A model generated the notes under the pieces. It saw only the letters and a program-made list of their open reading frames with translations. It ran no database searches and was not told where the DNA came from. 64,000 nt of DNA, taken from NCBI GenBank assembly GCA_965250265.1, contig CBDFNO010000015.1, positions 558,001 through 622,000 on the forward strand. The letters are read 5' to 3'. Shown here in pieces: positions 48,201 through 56,910 of the stretch. Positions within the stretch are counted from its first letter, which is position 1. Every line of letters starts with the position of its first letter. Source of the DNA: PRS1 sp965250265 (lineage in GTDB: Bacteria; Bacteroidota; Bacteroidia; Flavobacteriales; Flavobacteriaceae). The translations under genes and the position numbers were made by a program.

Positions 48201-48313
48201 AAGGCTATACCATATATTATGAATATGATGAATTTAACCGTTTAAAGCAGGTTAAGGACACCGATGGTAAAATACTATCTCAAAATGACTACCACTACAA
48301 AGACCAACAATAA
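45299..48313 (+). CDS. Secreted YD-repeat (Rhs-like) protein, first gene of the locus
   Basis: 1004 residues with a signal peptide (MKTQPITLCLILLFLISTKV, cleavage after ISQS). The N-terminal domain starts PTMWEFQKYGSYPVSMHTGV and includes PVNLSYHASGIKVDQKASW, a module common at the start of flavobacterial Rhs proteins. YD-type repeats dominate the C-terminal part (YTYDPLIGVTSITDPKGYTI, YYEYDEFNRL). There is no toxin-like tip; the protein stops after the repeats. It is followed by a small secreted protein and the larger Rhs protein, probably one operon, and may form the shell or anchor of the system. Confidence 0.85.
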   Translation: MKTQPITLCLILLFLISTKVISQSFPDNPSQIVETPASPTMWEFQKYGSYPVSMHTGVPNISIPIALAKSGVLGVPVNLSYHASGIKVDQKASWVGLGWTLNAGGAITRTIRNCLDESNHGYINYPFNASGTLDKDTDHAEIEETMAGSVDSEPDHFYYNFLGYSGKFVFNHNTNRNDATIALIPHNDLKVTWTFSGASITSFTILTPEGITAEFAYPESSNETRYNLLGSHQVNANVTWHLKKLTAPNGIDEITFEYKTINTVFDWRVSESESVNYPDPCYQGNYTVNTKINTGGLSFFNVKRLEKIIFNNGYMLFNSSSGNRDDEPQDEDLRLDNIEVYSDISGTQTLINKFEFTYDYFGTINTSNSIPDDREVRLQLEKVTEKGENGETLNPYEFTYKDSGAYNELPYRFSYEQDYWGYPNGKIGNTSLVPQYSYTARDPNSTVFNIGDADRDPDPLFTQAGMIEKITYPTKGYTLFEFESNKIRISEASGTNEYTVGGLRIENIKNYDSDGSLITERSYGYTKASNPSHSSGIYNANSFISPNDFLFIRPYYFNAALDINCNPYEGPYKTYITYNDGIQPNPTVGQDLASGFYSEVIEYNGSALDHKGYSRYYYETTKDDIHQATGPLSFALDRSWDRGQLLKKEVYENGNSSPIASVTNTYEEVQIQSPISAYKAGGRFDVQSSNFEVISPFILNWFRNEHFLLLYYDQPVIWKRLKSSVTVQDGVSTQKDYFYDSNLNHSNIVRTSTTGSDLEVLETNIYYPDDITGISFLPEGGDLTASEYTQIEYLKSDVLHLTSTPIQTVTKKDGAILSVLRYLFDTFDNITLPSIIQTSKGNDDVEDKLLFNDYEDGRPIHVSKKDGVDVSYIWGYNNTKPIAKIENVSYASISSLVSSLNLVGLSDDDDDRTIDIINTSGSITYVGKEGDLREALESFRTNAALSNAVVTTYTYDPLIGVTSITDPKGYTIYYEYDEFNRLKQVKDTDGKILSQNDYHYKDQQ

Positions 48314-48355
48314 GTTAATAGGTTAACAATCAAAATACATAAAAACATTAAACAG

Positions 48356-48769
48356 ATGAAACATATATTTAAAAGCATCATAGTAGCATTACTCGTTTTT
48401 AGTGCTTCTAATTTAAACGCTCAAACCGATACTTTAAACTTTACTTTAAATAGTGAAACAGTAAATACATCAGATGAAGATTTTTTCATTTCTTCAACCT
48501 TTACAAAGACTGAAAACACTTTAGTCTGGACTCAAAATACTGAAGATAATATAGACACAACAAGTTTTATTATCACTAGTACTTCTGGTAATTGGAATCA
48601 AAGTACTTCTCTAGGGTCTGTTATCTATACTTTGGATAGCGAAGGTTACCAATGTGAACTCATCTTAACAGGACTAGAATCAGGAATATCTGCAATAATT
48701 GCTTTTATAACTGAAACTGAGCAGCAGGATCAATACACTTTTATTATAGATACCATTTCATACCAGTAA
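48356..48769 (+). CDS. Small secreted protein between two Rhs genes
   Basis: 137 residues with a clear signal peptide ending SNLNAQ. The mature protein is rich in Thr, Ser and acidic residues and looks like beta-strand repeats. No family is recognised. It is 42 bp after the first Rhs gene and 14 bp before the second, so it is probably translated in the same operon and may be an accessory of the Rhs proteins. Confidence 0.75.
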   Translation: MKHIFKSIIVALLVFSASNLNAQTDTLNFTLNSETVNTSDEDFFISSTFTKTENTLVWTQNTEDNIDTTSFIITSTSGNWNQSTSLGSVIYTLDSEGYQCELILTGLESGISAIIAFITETEQQDQYTFIIDTISYQ

Positions 48770-48783
48770 AATACAGCAAAACT

Positions 48784-51700
48784 ATGTCACATCTTAAACA
48801 TAAATCTTTTATAAATAAAATTGCTTTAAGCATTTTTATGCTAGTAGCTTTCAGCCAATTAGCAAACGCACAACTTTTAGGACAATCTAATGTAGAACCC
48901 AATAGTTCACACAACTATATTTTTGATGATGGTGTTTTGCATCCGTTTTTTAAATGGCAAGTTACAGGGGGAACTATAACATATACTGAAACAGTAGGGA
49001 CTTATTACCTTGCCACTGTACTTTGGGGAGCTGCAGGTTCTGGTTCTGTTACAGCCAAAAATAAAGGTACAATTTTAGATACACTAAATGTTACTATAGA
49101 GTCAGCATCTGCTCCAGCAACACCAGATATGCCAACAATTATTAATAATTGTAATAGTACAAGACTTACCAGAGGGACTCCTCCTGGTGGAGAGGTTTGG
49201 TATTGGCAAAGTAGCTCATCTGGCACAAGCACTACTAACTCTGCACAGTATGTAGATAAAACCTCAGGTACAGTCTATTATTTAAGATCATATGATACTT
49301 TTACAACACTATGGAGTACAACAGCAGTGACAATAAATTATACGGTAACTTCTGGTGCCTGTGGATTGAGTAATGAGAACTATGTTCATAACATCACACC
49401 TCGTGTAGCTACAACAAATGTTTTTGGGCTTGCAGATGATGAGAAAATTGAAAGTGTAACGTATTATGATGGACTGGGAAGAGCTAAGCAAAGTGTGGGC
49501 ATACGTGCTGGAGGCAGTAGCGAAGATATTATTACACATATAACATATGATGCATTTGGCAGACAAGCTAAAGAGTATTTACCATACGCAATAACAATTA
49601 GTGATGGCTATTATAGGACAGATGCCTTAACAGCTACCAATAGTTTTTATAATACAACAAAATATGAAAATACATTAAATCCATATTCTAAAAAGGAATT
49701 TGAAGAATCTCCGTTCAATCGAGTCATTGAACAAACCGCTCCCGGAAATGATTGGGACGTAGGCACGACCTTCGATTCTAATGGCCATTCCGATGGGAAT
49801 ACTATTAAGTTAGGCTACCAAACAAATACAATAACTAACGAAGTCCGTTTATATACGGTAAGTTTAGCAACAGATTACACCCCTACGTTAAACACTTCGG
49901 GTTATTTCTCGAATAATACCTTAACAAAATCAATAACTAAAGATGAGAACTGGCAGACCAGTGATGGAACAAATAAAACCACTGAAGAATTTAGGGATAA
50001 ACAAGGACGTGTACTGTTAAAACGTACTTATGCAGACATAAGCTCTGTATCAACAGCACACGATACTTATTATGTATACGACGATTATGGAAATCTAACC
50101 TATGTCTTACCTCCAAAATCTGATGCTGATGATAATATACCAACTGCAGCAGAGCTGTCAGACTTATGCTACCAATATAAATACGATAGCAGAAACAGGC
50201 TGGTTGAAAAAAAGATACCAGGTAAAGACCAAGAGTATATCGTGTATGATAATTTGGACAGGCCTGTTTTAACTCAAGACGGTAATGGGCGTAATAAATC
50301 TCCAGATGAGTGGCTATTTACAAAATACGATGCACTAGGAAGAGTCATCTATACAGGGATTTATAGCTCGGACACCTCACAGGGTTCGTTACAAAGTACT
50401 TTTGATGGTAAAACTGCAGCTCAAAATTATGAAAGTAAAGTAAGTTCTGGTACAGGATATTCAGGGACTTATTATACAAATAATAACTTCCCGAATACAA
50501 ACATAGAAGTACTCACTGCAAACTATTACGATGATTATAATTTTGATACAGCTGGTACAGGAACTTCAATAACTTCGTATGGAATTACAAGTATCTCTGA
50601 TGTAAAAAGCGTGTCGACTGGTACAAGAATAAAAGTATTAGGCACAAGCGACTGGATTACAACAGTAAGCTATTACGACGATAAAGCACGTACTATATAT
50701 ACCTATACAAATAACGAATATCTTGATACTACAGATATTATAAAATTTGATTTAGATTTTGCAGCTCAGGTGTTGGAGACCACTACCGAGCATACCAAAG
50801 GAACTAACCCAACAATAACAGCCATAGATGTATTTACTTATGATGATTCTGGAAGGCTAAAAAAACAAACCCAAGTAATTGATAGCCAGACAGAAGAACT
50901 TATTGTAGAAAATGCTTATGATGAATTAGGGCAAATAACCGCTAAAGATGTTGGAAATACAGTTACCAATCCATTGCAAAATGTAAATTACACTTACAAT
51001 GTAAGAGGCTGGTTAAAAGACATTAATGATGTCGATAATTTAGGAACAAGCTTGTTTGCTTTCCAAATTTATTATAACAATCCAACACATTCATCCTCAG
51101 TTCCTTTATATAATGGAAATATTTCACAAGTGGATTGGAAAACCAATAATACAAACACCTCCAAGTTCAAATATATACACCATTACGATGACCTTAACAG
51201 AATTACAAAAAGCCAATTTGGCGGAGGTGGCTGGTGGAGCCGATATAATATAAGTGGAATCGGGTACGACAAAAACGGTAATATCACAAGCTTGACTAGA
51301 GAAGGGCATGTTGTGAGTAACCCAGTATCAACAAATAGTTCTCATTTTGATACAATGGATGATTTGACTTATGATTATGGCACTACAAATGGAAACCAAC
51401 TTTATAAAGTAAGAGACGATCAAGACGATGCATATGGATTTAAAGATAGTAGCGTTGATGACCAAGATTATTGGTATGACACAAATGGAAACATGATCAC
51501 CGATGCTAACAAAGGCATAACTGCAATAGCTTACAACCATTTAAATTTGCCAACTCAAGTCACTATGGCTTCAGGAAATATTCAGTATATTTACGACGCA
51601 ACAGGTCTAAAACTTAAAAAAACTGTGAGTACAACAGGAGCTACAACCAAATATGCTGGTAATTATATATATAAAGATACTGGCTCTGGTGATGTGTTAG

Positions 51701-52677
51701 AATTCTTTAACCACCCTGAAGGCTATATAGAGCCTAATGGTAGTGGTGGGTATGATTATGTATATCAATACAAAGACCATTTGGGTAATATTAGATTGAG
51801 TTATAAGAATACTGGAACACCTACTGCTCCTATATTAGAAATTCAAGAAGAGAACAACTACTATCCTTTTGGACTCAAACATAAAGGGTATAATAACAAC
51901 ATTGTATCAGAGCATAATTGGAAGTTTCAAGGTCAAGAACTCACAGAAGATTTAGGATTAAATATGTATGAGTTTAAATGGCGTATGCATGACCCAGCAA
52001 TTGGTAGATTTATGCAGATTGACCCTTTAGCTGAAGATTATGTTTATAATTCTACATATGCATTTGCAGAGAATAGAGTAATTGATGGTTTTGAGTTAGA
52101 AGGGCTTGAATGGGTTGATGTAGATGATAACTTAATTTACGACCCAAGCAAAAACGAAGACGGAGAAGTGCGAGGATTTACTGAACATGCAACACAAGAA
52201 AATAAAGACCTTGCAGCTGAATTAAATAAAACAGAAACAGGTCAAGAACAATTTGGTAAATTAGTTAATGCGGAAGTGAAAGTTGTTGTAGAATTAAACA
52301 AAACAGATAGTCCAACTAAAGATGGCATAGCTATATTTGGCTCTACAAATACAGGAGAAAATAATAATGGAGATGAAATACAAAAAATAACACTTTTTGA
52401 GAAGAACATTACTCCAATGGAAAAAGAGATAAATAGGCAAGCTGGAATTGGAAACGATATGATACAAGAAGATGGCTCTAAAATTAAGGGAGGTATTGAT
52501 TCTGGATCTCTTTTAGGAGCGACATTGGGACATGAAGTTGAACATACAACACCTAACAATATGAAACTTAGAAAGCGTGGAGCTTCGTTAAGAAAAATTG
52601 AACAAAAACCAACTGCTGTTGGGAATAAAATTCTTAGTGAGAGAAATAAACAGCGTAATAAAAAGAAAAAAGGATGA
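48784..52677 (+). CDS. Rhs polymorphic toxin with HEVEH metallopeptidase-like tip
   Basis: 1297 residues. Signal peptide ending NAQ; an N-terminal adhesion-like part; a DUF6443 domain (ENYVHNITPRVATTNVFG) from about residue 195; YD repeats; and the Rhs core PAIGRFMQIDPLAEDY near residue 1080. The variable tip follows the core. It contains HEVEH (residues 1250-1254) in GATLGHEVEHTTPNN, a zincin-type HExxH, and ends in a basic tail. From codon 1025 (base 51856) the sequence belongs to the 5,701-bp repeated unit, so the tip was acquired. The next gene overlaps by 4 bp and probably encodes immunity. Confidence 0.87.
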   Translation: MSHLKHKSFINKIALSIFMLVAFSQLANAQLLGQSNVEPNSSHNYIFDDGVLHPFFKWQVTGGTITYTETVGTYYLATVLWGAAGSGSVTAKNKGTILDTLNVTIESASAPATPDMPTIINNCNSTRLTRGTPPGGEVWYWQSSSSGTSTTNSAQYVDKTSGTVYYLRSYDTFTTLWSTTAVTINYTVTSGACGLSNENYVHNITPRVATTNVFGLADDEKIESVTYYDGLGRAKQSVGIRAGGSSEDIITHITYDAFGRQAKEYLPYAITISDGYYRTDALTATNSFYNTTKYENTLNPYSKKEFEESPFNRVIEQTAPGNDWDVGTTFDSNGHSDGNTIKLGYQTNTITNEVRLYTVSLATDYTPTLNTSGYFSNNTLTKSITKDENWQTSDGTNKTTEEFRDKQGRVLLKRTYADISSVSTAHDTYYVYDDYGNLTYVLPPKSDADDNIPTAAELSDLCYQYKYDSRNRLVEKKIPGKDQEYIVYDNLDRPVLTQDGNGRNKSPDEWLFTKYDALGRVIYTGIYSSDTSQGSLQSTFDGKTAAQNYESKVSSGTGYSGTYYTNNNFPNTNIEVLTANYYDDYNFDTAGTGTSITSYGITSISDVKSVSTGTRIKVLGTSDWITTVSYYDDKARTIYTYTNNEYLDTTDIIKFDLDFAAQVLETTTEHTKGTNPTITAIDVFTYDDSGRLKKQTQVIDSQTEELIVENAYDELGQITAKDVGNTVTNPLQNVNYTYNVRGWLKDINDVDNLGTSLFAFQIYYNNPTHSSSVPLYNGNISQVDWKTNNTNTSKFKYIHHYDDLNRITKSQFGGGGWWSRYNISGIGYDKNGNITSLTREGHVVSNPVSTNSSHFDTMDDLTYDYGTTNGNQLYKVRDDQDDAYGFKDSSVDDQDYWYDTNGNMITDANKGITAIAYNHLNLPTQVTMASGNIQYIYDATGLKLKKTVSTTGATTKYAGNYIYKDTGSGDVLEFFNHPEGYIEPNGSGGYDYVYQYKDHLGNIRLSYKNTGTPTAPILEIQEENNYYPFGLKHKGYNNNIVSEHNWKFQGQELTEDLGLNMYEFKWRMHDPAIGRFMQIDPLAEDYVYNSTYAFAENRVIDGFELEGLEWVDVDDNLIYDPSKNEDGEVRGFTEHATQENKDLAAELNKTETGQEQFGKLVNAEVKVVVELNKTDSPTKDGIAIFGSTNTGENNNGDEIQKITLFEKNITPMEKEINRQAGIGNDMIQEDGSKIKGGIDSGSLLGATLGHEVEHTTPNNMKLRKRGASLRKIEQKPTAVGNKILSERNKQRNKKKKG
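51856..51872 (+). repeat. 17-bp core site, attL-like
   Basis: AACTACTATCCTTTTGG, coding NYYPFG in the rhs frame. It recurs at 57557 and 63258. To its left is the rhs gene (GAAC); to its right is element sequence (ACTC). Confidence 0.85.
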
Positions 52678-53099
52678 AAAAGATAGCTTTATGTGTAATA
52701 CTAATAATTTCAATTAGCGGTTGCACTCAAGAAAATAAGCAATCTATAAATAACATAGATGTGATTACTGAAAGTATTGAAATTTTCTTAATTAATGAAA
52801 AACAAATTTCTAAAAAAAACTCTGTTAAACTTGTAATTGCTGATATTGTTAATGGAAAAGATTTACGTGAAAAAGTTAAAGGTATTTTTATTATTCGTAC
52901 AGGAACTCATAAGCCTGAATATTTGTTATTTAGAAACAAGGAAGAATTTGATATTGTAAAATTTGATAATTTAAAACTGATTTTGGGACATACAATAAAA
53001 TTATTTAATGAATCTAACGACTTATTGATTTATAATAAAGAATTGTTAAAAAGATATGAGGAGAATATACCTACCGAAACCAAATTTATTGCTAATTAA
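52674..53099 (+). CDS. Lipoprotein, probable immunity to the Rhs tip (copy 1)
   Basis: 141 residues. The ATG overlaps the Rhs stop (ATGA), so the two are translationally coupled. The N-terminus MKKIALCVILIISISGC is a lipoprotein signal with lipobox SISGC (Cys17); the mature part is a compact alpha/beta-looking domain with no known family. A small gene directly behind an Rhs tip is the standard place for the immunity gene. A lipid-anchored envelope location would suit protection against a toxin acting in the periplasm or envelope. A terminator follows 36 bp after the stop. Confidence 0.72.
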   Translation: MKKIALCVILIISISGCTQENKQSINNIDVITESIEIFLINEKQISKKNSVKLVIADIVNGKDLREKVKGIFIIRTGTHKPEYLLFRNKEEFDIVKFDNLKLILGHTIKLFNESNDLLIYNKELLKRYEENIPTETKFIAN

Positions 53100-53135
53100 A
53101 GTAATCGTATAAATTACTTATTAAAATGAAAAATG

Positions 53136-53165
53136 AAAACCACAGTTTAAAGCTGTGGTTTTTTT
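53136..53165 (+). terminator. Terminator after the immunity gene (copy 1)
   Basis: 10-bp stem AAAACCACAG / CTGTGGTTTT with a 7-nt loop and a T run. It closes the rhs-immunity operon. Confidence 0.85.
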
Positions 53166-53390
53166 GTGTGGTATGTAGTTGGAGAAAAAAGGACTTATAA
53201 ATAAGTTAAATTTCAGTCCAAAAAGCGATAAAATGTTAAAAAAATAGGCGCTGATAATCAGGCAGTTATAAATTCGCGTGTGCTTTTTTCGTAGTTTGTT
53301 GATTATTAGTATTTTAAGCTCAAAAAGGTTGCGGTTCTGCAACCTAGCAGTATATGTTATAGGAGGAATACCGCTTTTTAGGAATCTTTT

Positions 53391-53738
53391 TTATTGGGCT
53401 AATTTTTGCACTTTACGTTTGGTAATAAACGCATCAATTAATTTTTTAATAGTGCTTCTATCATCATCATTCATTTGTTCTACTTCTTTAAATTGTTGTA
53501 AGAGTTCATTATCATCAAGCGAACCTTCAGCTTTATGTTCTAACGAGCCATTAACAAGATAATCAATAGATACTCCAAATACATCAGCAAGACGTTTCAA
53601 AACATCCGCAGGAGGCTGTACACCTTTAATTTCATATCTACTCATCTGTGGATAAGAAACCTCAATTTTAGAAGCTAACTCACTTTGAGAAAGATTAGCT
53701 TTTTTGCGAAGTTCTTGTATGCGCTGTCCTAAATTCAT
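53391..53738 (-). CDS. XRE-family (Cro/CI-like) regulator (copy 1)
   Basis: 115 residues. N-terminal helix-turn-helix (RIQELRKKANLSQSELASKI, then VSYPQMSRYE) and a C-terminal helical part likely used for dimerisation. It is divergent from the ATPase gene; the 155-bp spacer holds a perfect palindrome and repeats of GATATAT next to the ATPase promoter. This is the layout of a repressor controlling a mobile element's replication or transfer genes. It is transcribed toward the immunity gene's terminator. Confidence 0.9.
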   Translation of the reverse strand: MNLGQRIQELRKKANLSQSELASKIEVSYPQMSRYEIKGVQPPADVLKRLADVFGVSIDYLVNGSLEHKAEGSLDDNELLQQFKEVEQMNDDDRSTIKKLIDAFITKRKVQKLAQ

Positions 53739-53839
53739 AAATCAAATACGATATTATTTACAACAAAAGTAACGAATAAGATGCTTTAAAAACACTTATC
53801 ATCAGCGTATTGTTAATAATTACTTCTTATAAGAGTTAT

Positions 53840-53883
53840 AAAGATATATCTTTTTAGATATATTTGCATCACATAAGATATAT
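53840..53883. promoter_or_regulatory. Operator-like palindrome and GATATAT repeats (copy 1)
   Basis: AAAGATATATCTTT (53840-53853) is a perfect 14-bp palindrome. GATATAT recurs at 53857-53863 and 53877-53883. The set surrounds the ATPase promoter and is the natural target for the divergent XRE regulator. Confidence 0.6.
53859..53866 (+). promoter_or_regulatory. -7 element of the ATPase gene (copy 1)
   Basis: TATATTTG, exact TAnnTTTG. Transcription would begin near 53872, so the long frame starting at 53864 cannot be used and the start is ATG 53894. Confidence 0.6.
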
Positions 53884-53893
53884 TATAAAATTT

Positions 53894-55438
53894 ATGAACA
53901 ATTTAGATATAAGCAACCAAAACAACTACCAGTACCAAACTCAATATTTAGAAATCCACATTTTAGGAGGAATTAAAACCAATAAGTTAGAAAGTTTGCG
54001 AGTAACACTAGCCGTAAGTAAGACACCTGCCTCCGCAGGTGGCGTATTAAGGCACTCAATAGATTTATATAATGATAATCAAGTAGAAAAATTTACACGA
54101 AAAATTGCAGAACGATTAGAAATAGGAACAAGCGTAGCAAGAAGAACATTACAGCAACTCACACACGAACTGGAGAACTACCGCTTTTTGTTAATCGAAA
54201 AACAAGCAGAAGCGAACAAGCCCTATTTTAAAGAACTGTCCGCTATTGAAGAATCTAACGCTCTAAAATTCTTAAAATCTAAAAATCTATTGCAAAAGAC
54301 AAACGAACTCATTGGAAAATCTGGAGTAATCGGCGAAGAACACAACAGACAAACAATGTATTTAATCTTCACATCGAGGAAAACAAATAATCCATTGCAT
54401 TGTATTTCTTTAGGAAGTAGCGGAACAGGAAAAACACATTTACAAGCATCAGTTGCAGAACTCATACCAAAAGAAGATAGAATAGAAATAACTGTATTAT
54501 CAGCCAATGCATTTTACTACTTCCAAAGAACAGAGCTACAACACAAACTTATTTTAATAGAAGATTTAGATGGAGCAGAAAGCGTACTCTATCCACTTCG
54601 AGAACTACAATCTAAAAAAAGCATTACTAAAACAACGGTTCATAAAGACAGCAAAGGCACAACCAAAACCATACACTTAACGGTTGAAGGTCCTTTGAGT
54701 GTTGCAGGTTGTACAACTCAAGAGCGTGTTTACGAAGATAATAGTAACCGTTCGTTCCTACTCTACATTGATGAAAGCCAAGAACAGGACAAAAGAATAA
54801 TGGATTACCAACGCTTAATAAGTGCAGGAAAACTCAACGAACAAGAACAAATAGAAGCCAAAAATTTATTACAAAATGTTCAGAGAGTTCTAAAGCCAAT
54901 AAAAGTGATTAATCCTTTTGCAGAATATCTGGAACTGCCAAAATCAGTTTTTAAACCACGTAGAACCAATAGCCATTATTTACAATTTATTGAAATCATT
55001 ACATTTTATAAGCAGTTTCAACGAGAGCAACAAGTAAATGAAGAAACTGGCGAAATCTATATAGAAACTACGATTGAAGATATACAAGAAGCTAACGAAT
55101 TAATCATAGATGTTTTATTACGCAAAAGTGATACGATTACTGGAGCAACACGAAACCATCTGGAAAGCTTGAAAGATTATCTAAAAAAGAATAACCAGAC
55201 TACATTTACCAATACTGAAATTAGAAGAAATCTACGTATAAAACAAACCACATTGCAACGCTACAATGTTCAATTACTAGGCGAAGGCTATATCAATAAA
55301 ATAAAGGGTAAAAAAGGACAAACCTATTACTATGAGATTATAGATATAGACGAATATACAAATCTTAAAGAGCAGATAAACAAAGCCTTACAAGACTGTT
55401 TAAGCCACATTGAACCTAACCACATAACCACCACTTAA
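53894..55438 (+). CDS. Mobile-element primase-type P-loop ATPase (copy 1)
   Basis: 514 residues. An N-terminal region (YLEIHILGGIKTNKLESLRV) precedes a P-loop ATPase domain: Walker A GSSGTGKT at 174-181, Walker B LILIEDLDGAE near 215. The C-terminus has a winged-helix-like segment (TNTEIRRNLRIKQTTLQRYN). In layout it resembles the ATPase half of the CHC2-zinc-finger DNA primases carried by Bacteroidetes integrative elements, but the primase half (CHC2 and Toprim) is absent. It may load or drive replication of the unit. An in-frame palindrome ACCTGCCTCCGCAGGT encodes an apparently inserted PASAGG. Confidence 0.7.
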   Translation: MNNLDISNQNNYQYQTQYLEIHILGGIKTNKLESLRVTLAVSKTPASAGGVLRHSIDLYNDNQVEKFTRKIAERLEIGTSVARRTLQQLTHELENYRFLLIEKQAEANKPYFKELSAIEESNALKFLKSKNLLQKTNELIGKSGVIGEEHNRQTMYLIFTSRKTNNPLHCISLGSSGTGKTHLQASVAELIPKEDRIEITVLSANAFYYFQRTELQHKLILIEDLDGAESVLYPLRELQSKKSITKTTVHKDSKGTTKTIHLTVEGPLSVAGCTTQERVYEDNSNRSFLLYIDESQEQDKRIMDYQRLISAGKLNEQEQIEAKNLLQNVQRVLKPIKVINPFAEYLELPKSVFKPRRTNSHYLQFIEIITFYKQFQREQQVNEETGEIYIETTIEDIQEANELIIDVLLRKSDTITGATRNHLESLKDYLKKNNQTTFTNTEIRRNLRIKQTTLQRYNVQLLGEGYINKIKGKKGQTYYYEIIDIDEYTNLKEQINKALQDCLSHIEPNHITTT

Positions 55439-55496
55439 CCACAGCAAAATGGTTAAGTTAAATAAAAGATAATCAACACATTAAATACGATATTTC

Positions 55497-56120
55497 ATGA
55501 AACCTCAAAAAACACATACCGCAAGAAAAAAAAGTCGAGAACCTCGACAGACAAATTATAAAACAGTGCTATTATATGAGTTACAAAATATCATTAAAGA
55601 GCTCTATCCAAATAAAACAACAGTTAATCCATACAAGGAAAATATACAAGATTATTTACAGCAATTACATATCACAGAACAAATCCTGTTCAACAATTTA
55701 TTACATACCATAACACTCATAAATTGGCGAGGACGATTAAAACAAAAACAAACCATTATAAGTTCTCAAACCGATATTGTAAACACGATAGAACTCATAC
55801 AAAGTGAGTGTTTACAAATTAATGAAAAGGCTATAGAAAGTTATCATAAACTGTACAATCGTTATGGGAACAAAGCCATTACATTACTTGATGCTCAAAT
55901 AGTTTTACACAAATCACAAACCACAATAAAACGTTACTTTAAAGCTTTACAGAAATTACAATTAGTAGAAAAGGCAGAAAGCAAACAAGGCTTAAAACAT
56001 CAATACAAACTCCTTAAAAAGCCAGTTCAAAAAGAAGAAAACAACCAAAGTATTTACGATCAGGTTTTTGAGCAGTGGAAAGACTACAAAGGTTTTACCG
56101 ATTTACAAACAAGAACTTAA
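55497..56120 (+). CDS. Winged-helix-like DNA-binding protein (copy 1)
   Basis: 207 residues, strongly basic N-terminus (ARKKSREPRQ), helical middle, and a helix-turn-helix-like segment near 140-170 (LLDAQIVLHKSQTTIKRYFK). I recognise no named family. It follows the ATPase gene by 58 bp and, in comparable mobile elements, such a protein often sits beside the primase-like gene, so a role in replication or partition of the element is plausible. Confidence 0.65.
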   Translation: MKPQKTHTARKKSREPRQTNYKTVLLYELQNIIKELYPNKTTVNPYKENIQDYLQQLHITEQILFNNLLHTITLINWRGRLKQKQTIISSQTDIVNTIELIQSECLQINEKAIESYHKLYNRYGNKAITLLDAQIVLHKSQTTIKRYFKALQKLQLVEKAESKQGLKHQYKLLKKPVQKEENNQSIYDQVFEQWKDYKGFTDLQTRT

Positions 56121-56175
56121 ATTTAAAACTATGGAACAGAAATTGTATCTTTACAATAGTAAAAAAGAAATTATT

Positions 56176-56412
56176 ATGGCAACGATAGATTTAAGAAAAA
56201 CGGTTAAACAGTATGTAAATACAGCAGATATAAGACTTTTAAAAATGATAAAAGCATTAGCAGAAAGTTATCAAAATGACGAGCAAGAACTTACATTAAG
56301 CAAAGAACAATACGAACTTATAGACAAGCGTAGAGAAGCTCATTTAAAAGGTGAAAGTAAATCGTTTACTTGGGAACAAGTCAAACAAAACGCAAGAAAC
56401 GCTGCTGGGTAA
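56176..56412 (+). CDS. RelB-like/addiction-module antitoxin (copy 1)
   Basis: 78 residues from ATG 56176 (MATIDLRKTVKQ). An ATG at 56131 would give 93 residues. The C-terminal LSKEQYELIDKRREAHLKGE with SFTWEQVKQNARN is the toxin-wrapping region typical of addiction-module components paired with RelE/ParE toxins. The stop TAA shares its last base with the toxin ATG (TAATG). TATCTTTA near 56147-56154 may be its own promoter. Confidence 0.82.
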   Translation: MATIDLRKTVKQYVNTADIRLLKMIKALAESYQNDEQELTLSKEQYELIDKRREAHLKGESKSFTWEQVKQNARNAAG

Positions 56413-56702
56413 TGGCATATATTTTAGAAGTTAAAGACGAAGCTAATTTAGAAATCATAGAAGCCTATCTTTATTACGAAGAAAAACGCACAGGATTGGG
56501 CGAAGAATTTTTAGAACATTTAGACACTTATTTTGACAGAATTACAACCTATCCAAAACACTTTCCACAAAAGAGAAAACCTTATAGAGAAGCATTTATA
56601 AAACGTTTTCCATTCTTGATTATTTACGAAATAGCAAAAAGAAAAGTAATTGTATATTCTGTTTTTAATACTTGGCAAAATCCAGAAAAGAAGAAGAAAT
56701 AA
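56412..56702 (+). CDS. RelE/ParE-type toxin (copy 1)
   Basis: 96 residues of the RelE/ParE fold: AYLYYEEKRTGLGEEFLEHL, YPKHFPQKRKPYREAFIKRF, and PFLIIYEIAKRKVIVYSVFN. ParE-like members poison gyrase, RelE-like members cut mRNA; which applies here is not clear. With its antitoxin it forms an addiction module that would stabilise the 5.7-kb unit. Confidence 0.86.
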   Translation: MAYILEVKDEANLEIIEAYLYYEEKRTGLGEEFLEHLDTYFDRITTYPKHFPQKRKPYREAFIKRFPFLIIYEIAKRKVIVYSVFNTWQNPEKKKK

Positions 56703-56910
56703 AAATCCCCACAAAACAAAATCTAACCGTTTTGCAAACTGCCTTTATATTTTGTTTGCTTCCTGTCCACACTTCGTAAAAAATAAAAATCCCCAACTTT
56801 GCCAATCCTTGCAAAGAGTTCTAAATTTTGGACAAAAAAATTTAAAACACTTTGCTCCAACGCTCATCCAAAAAACAACTAAATATTTTTATTTTTTACC
56901 CAAATCAAAG

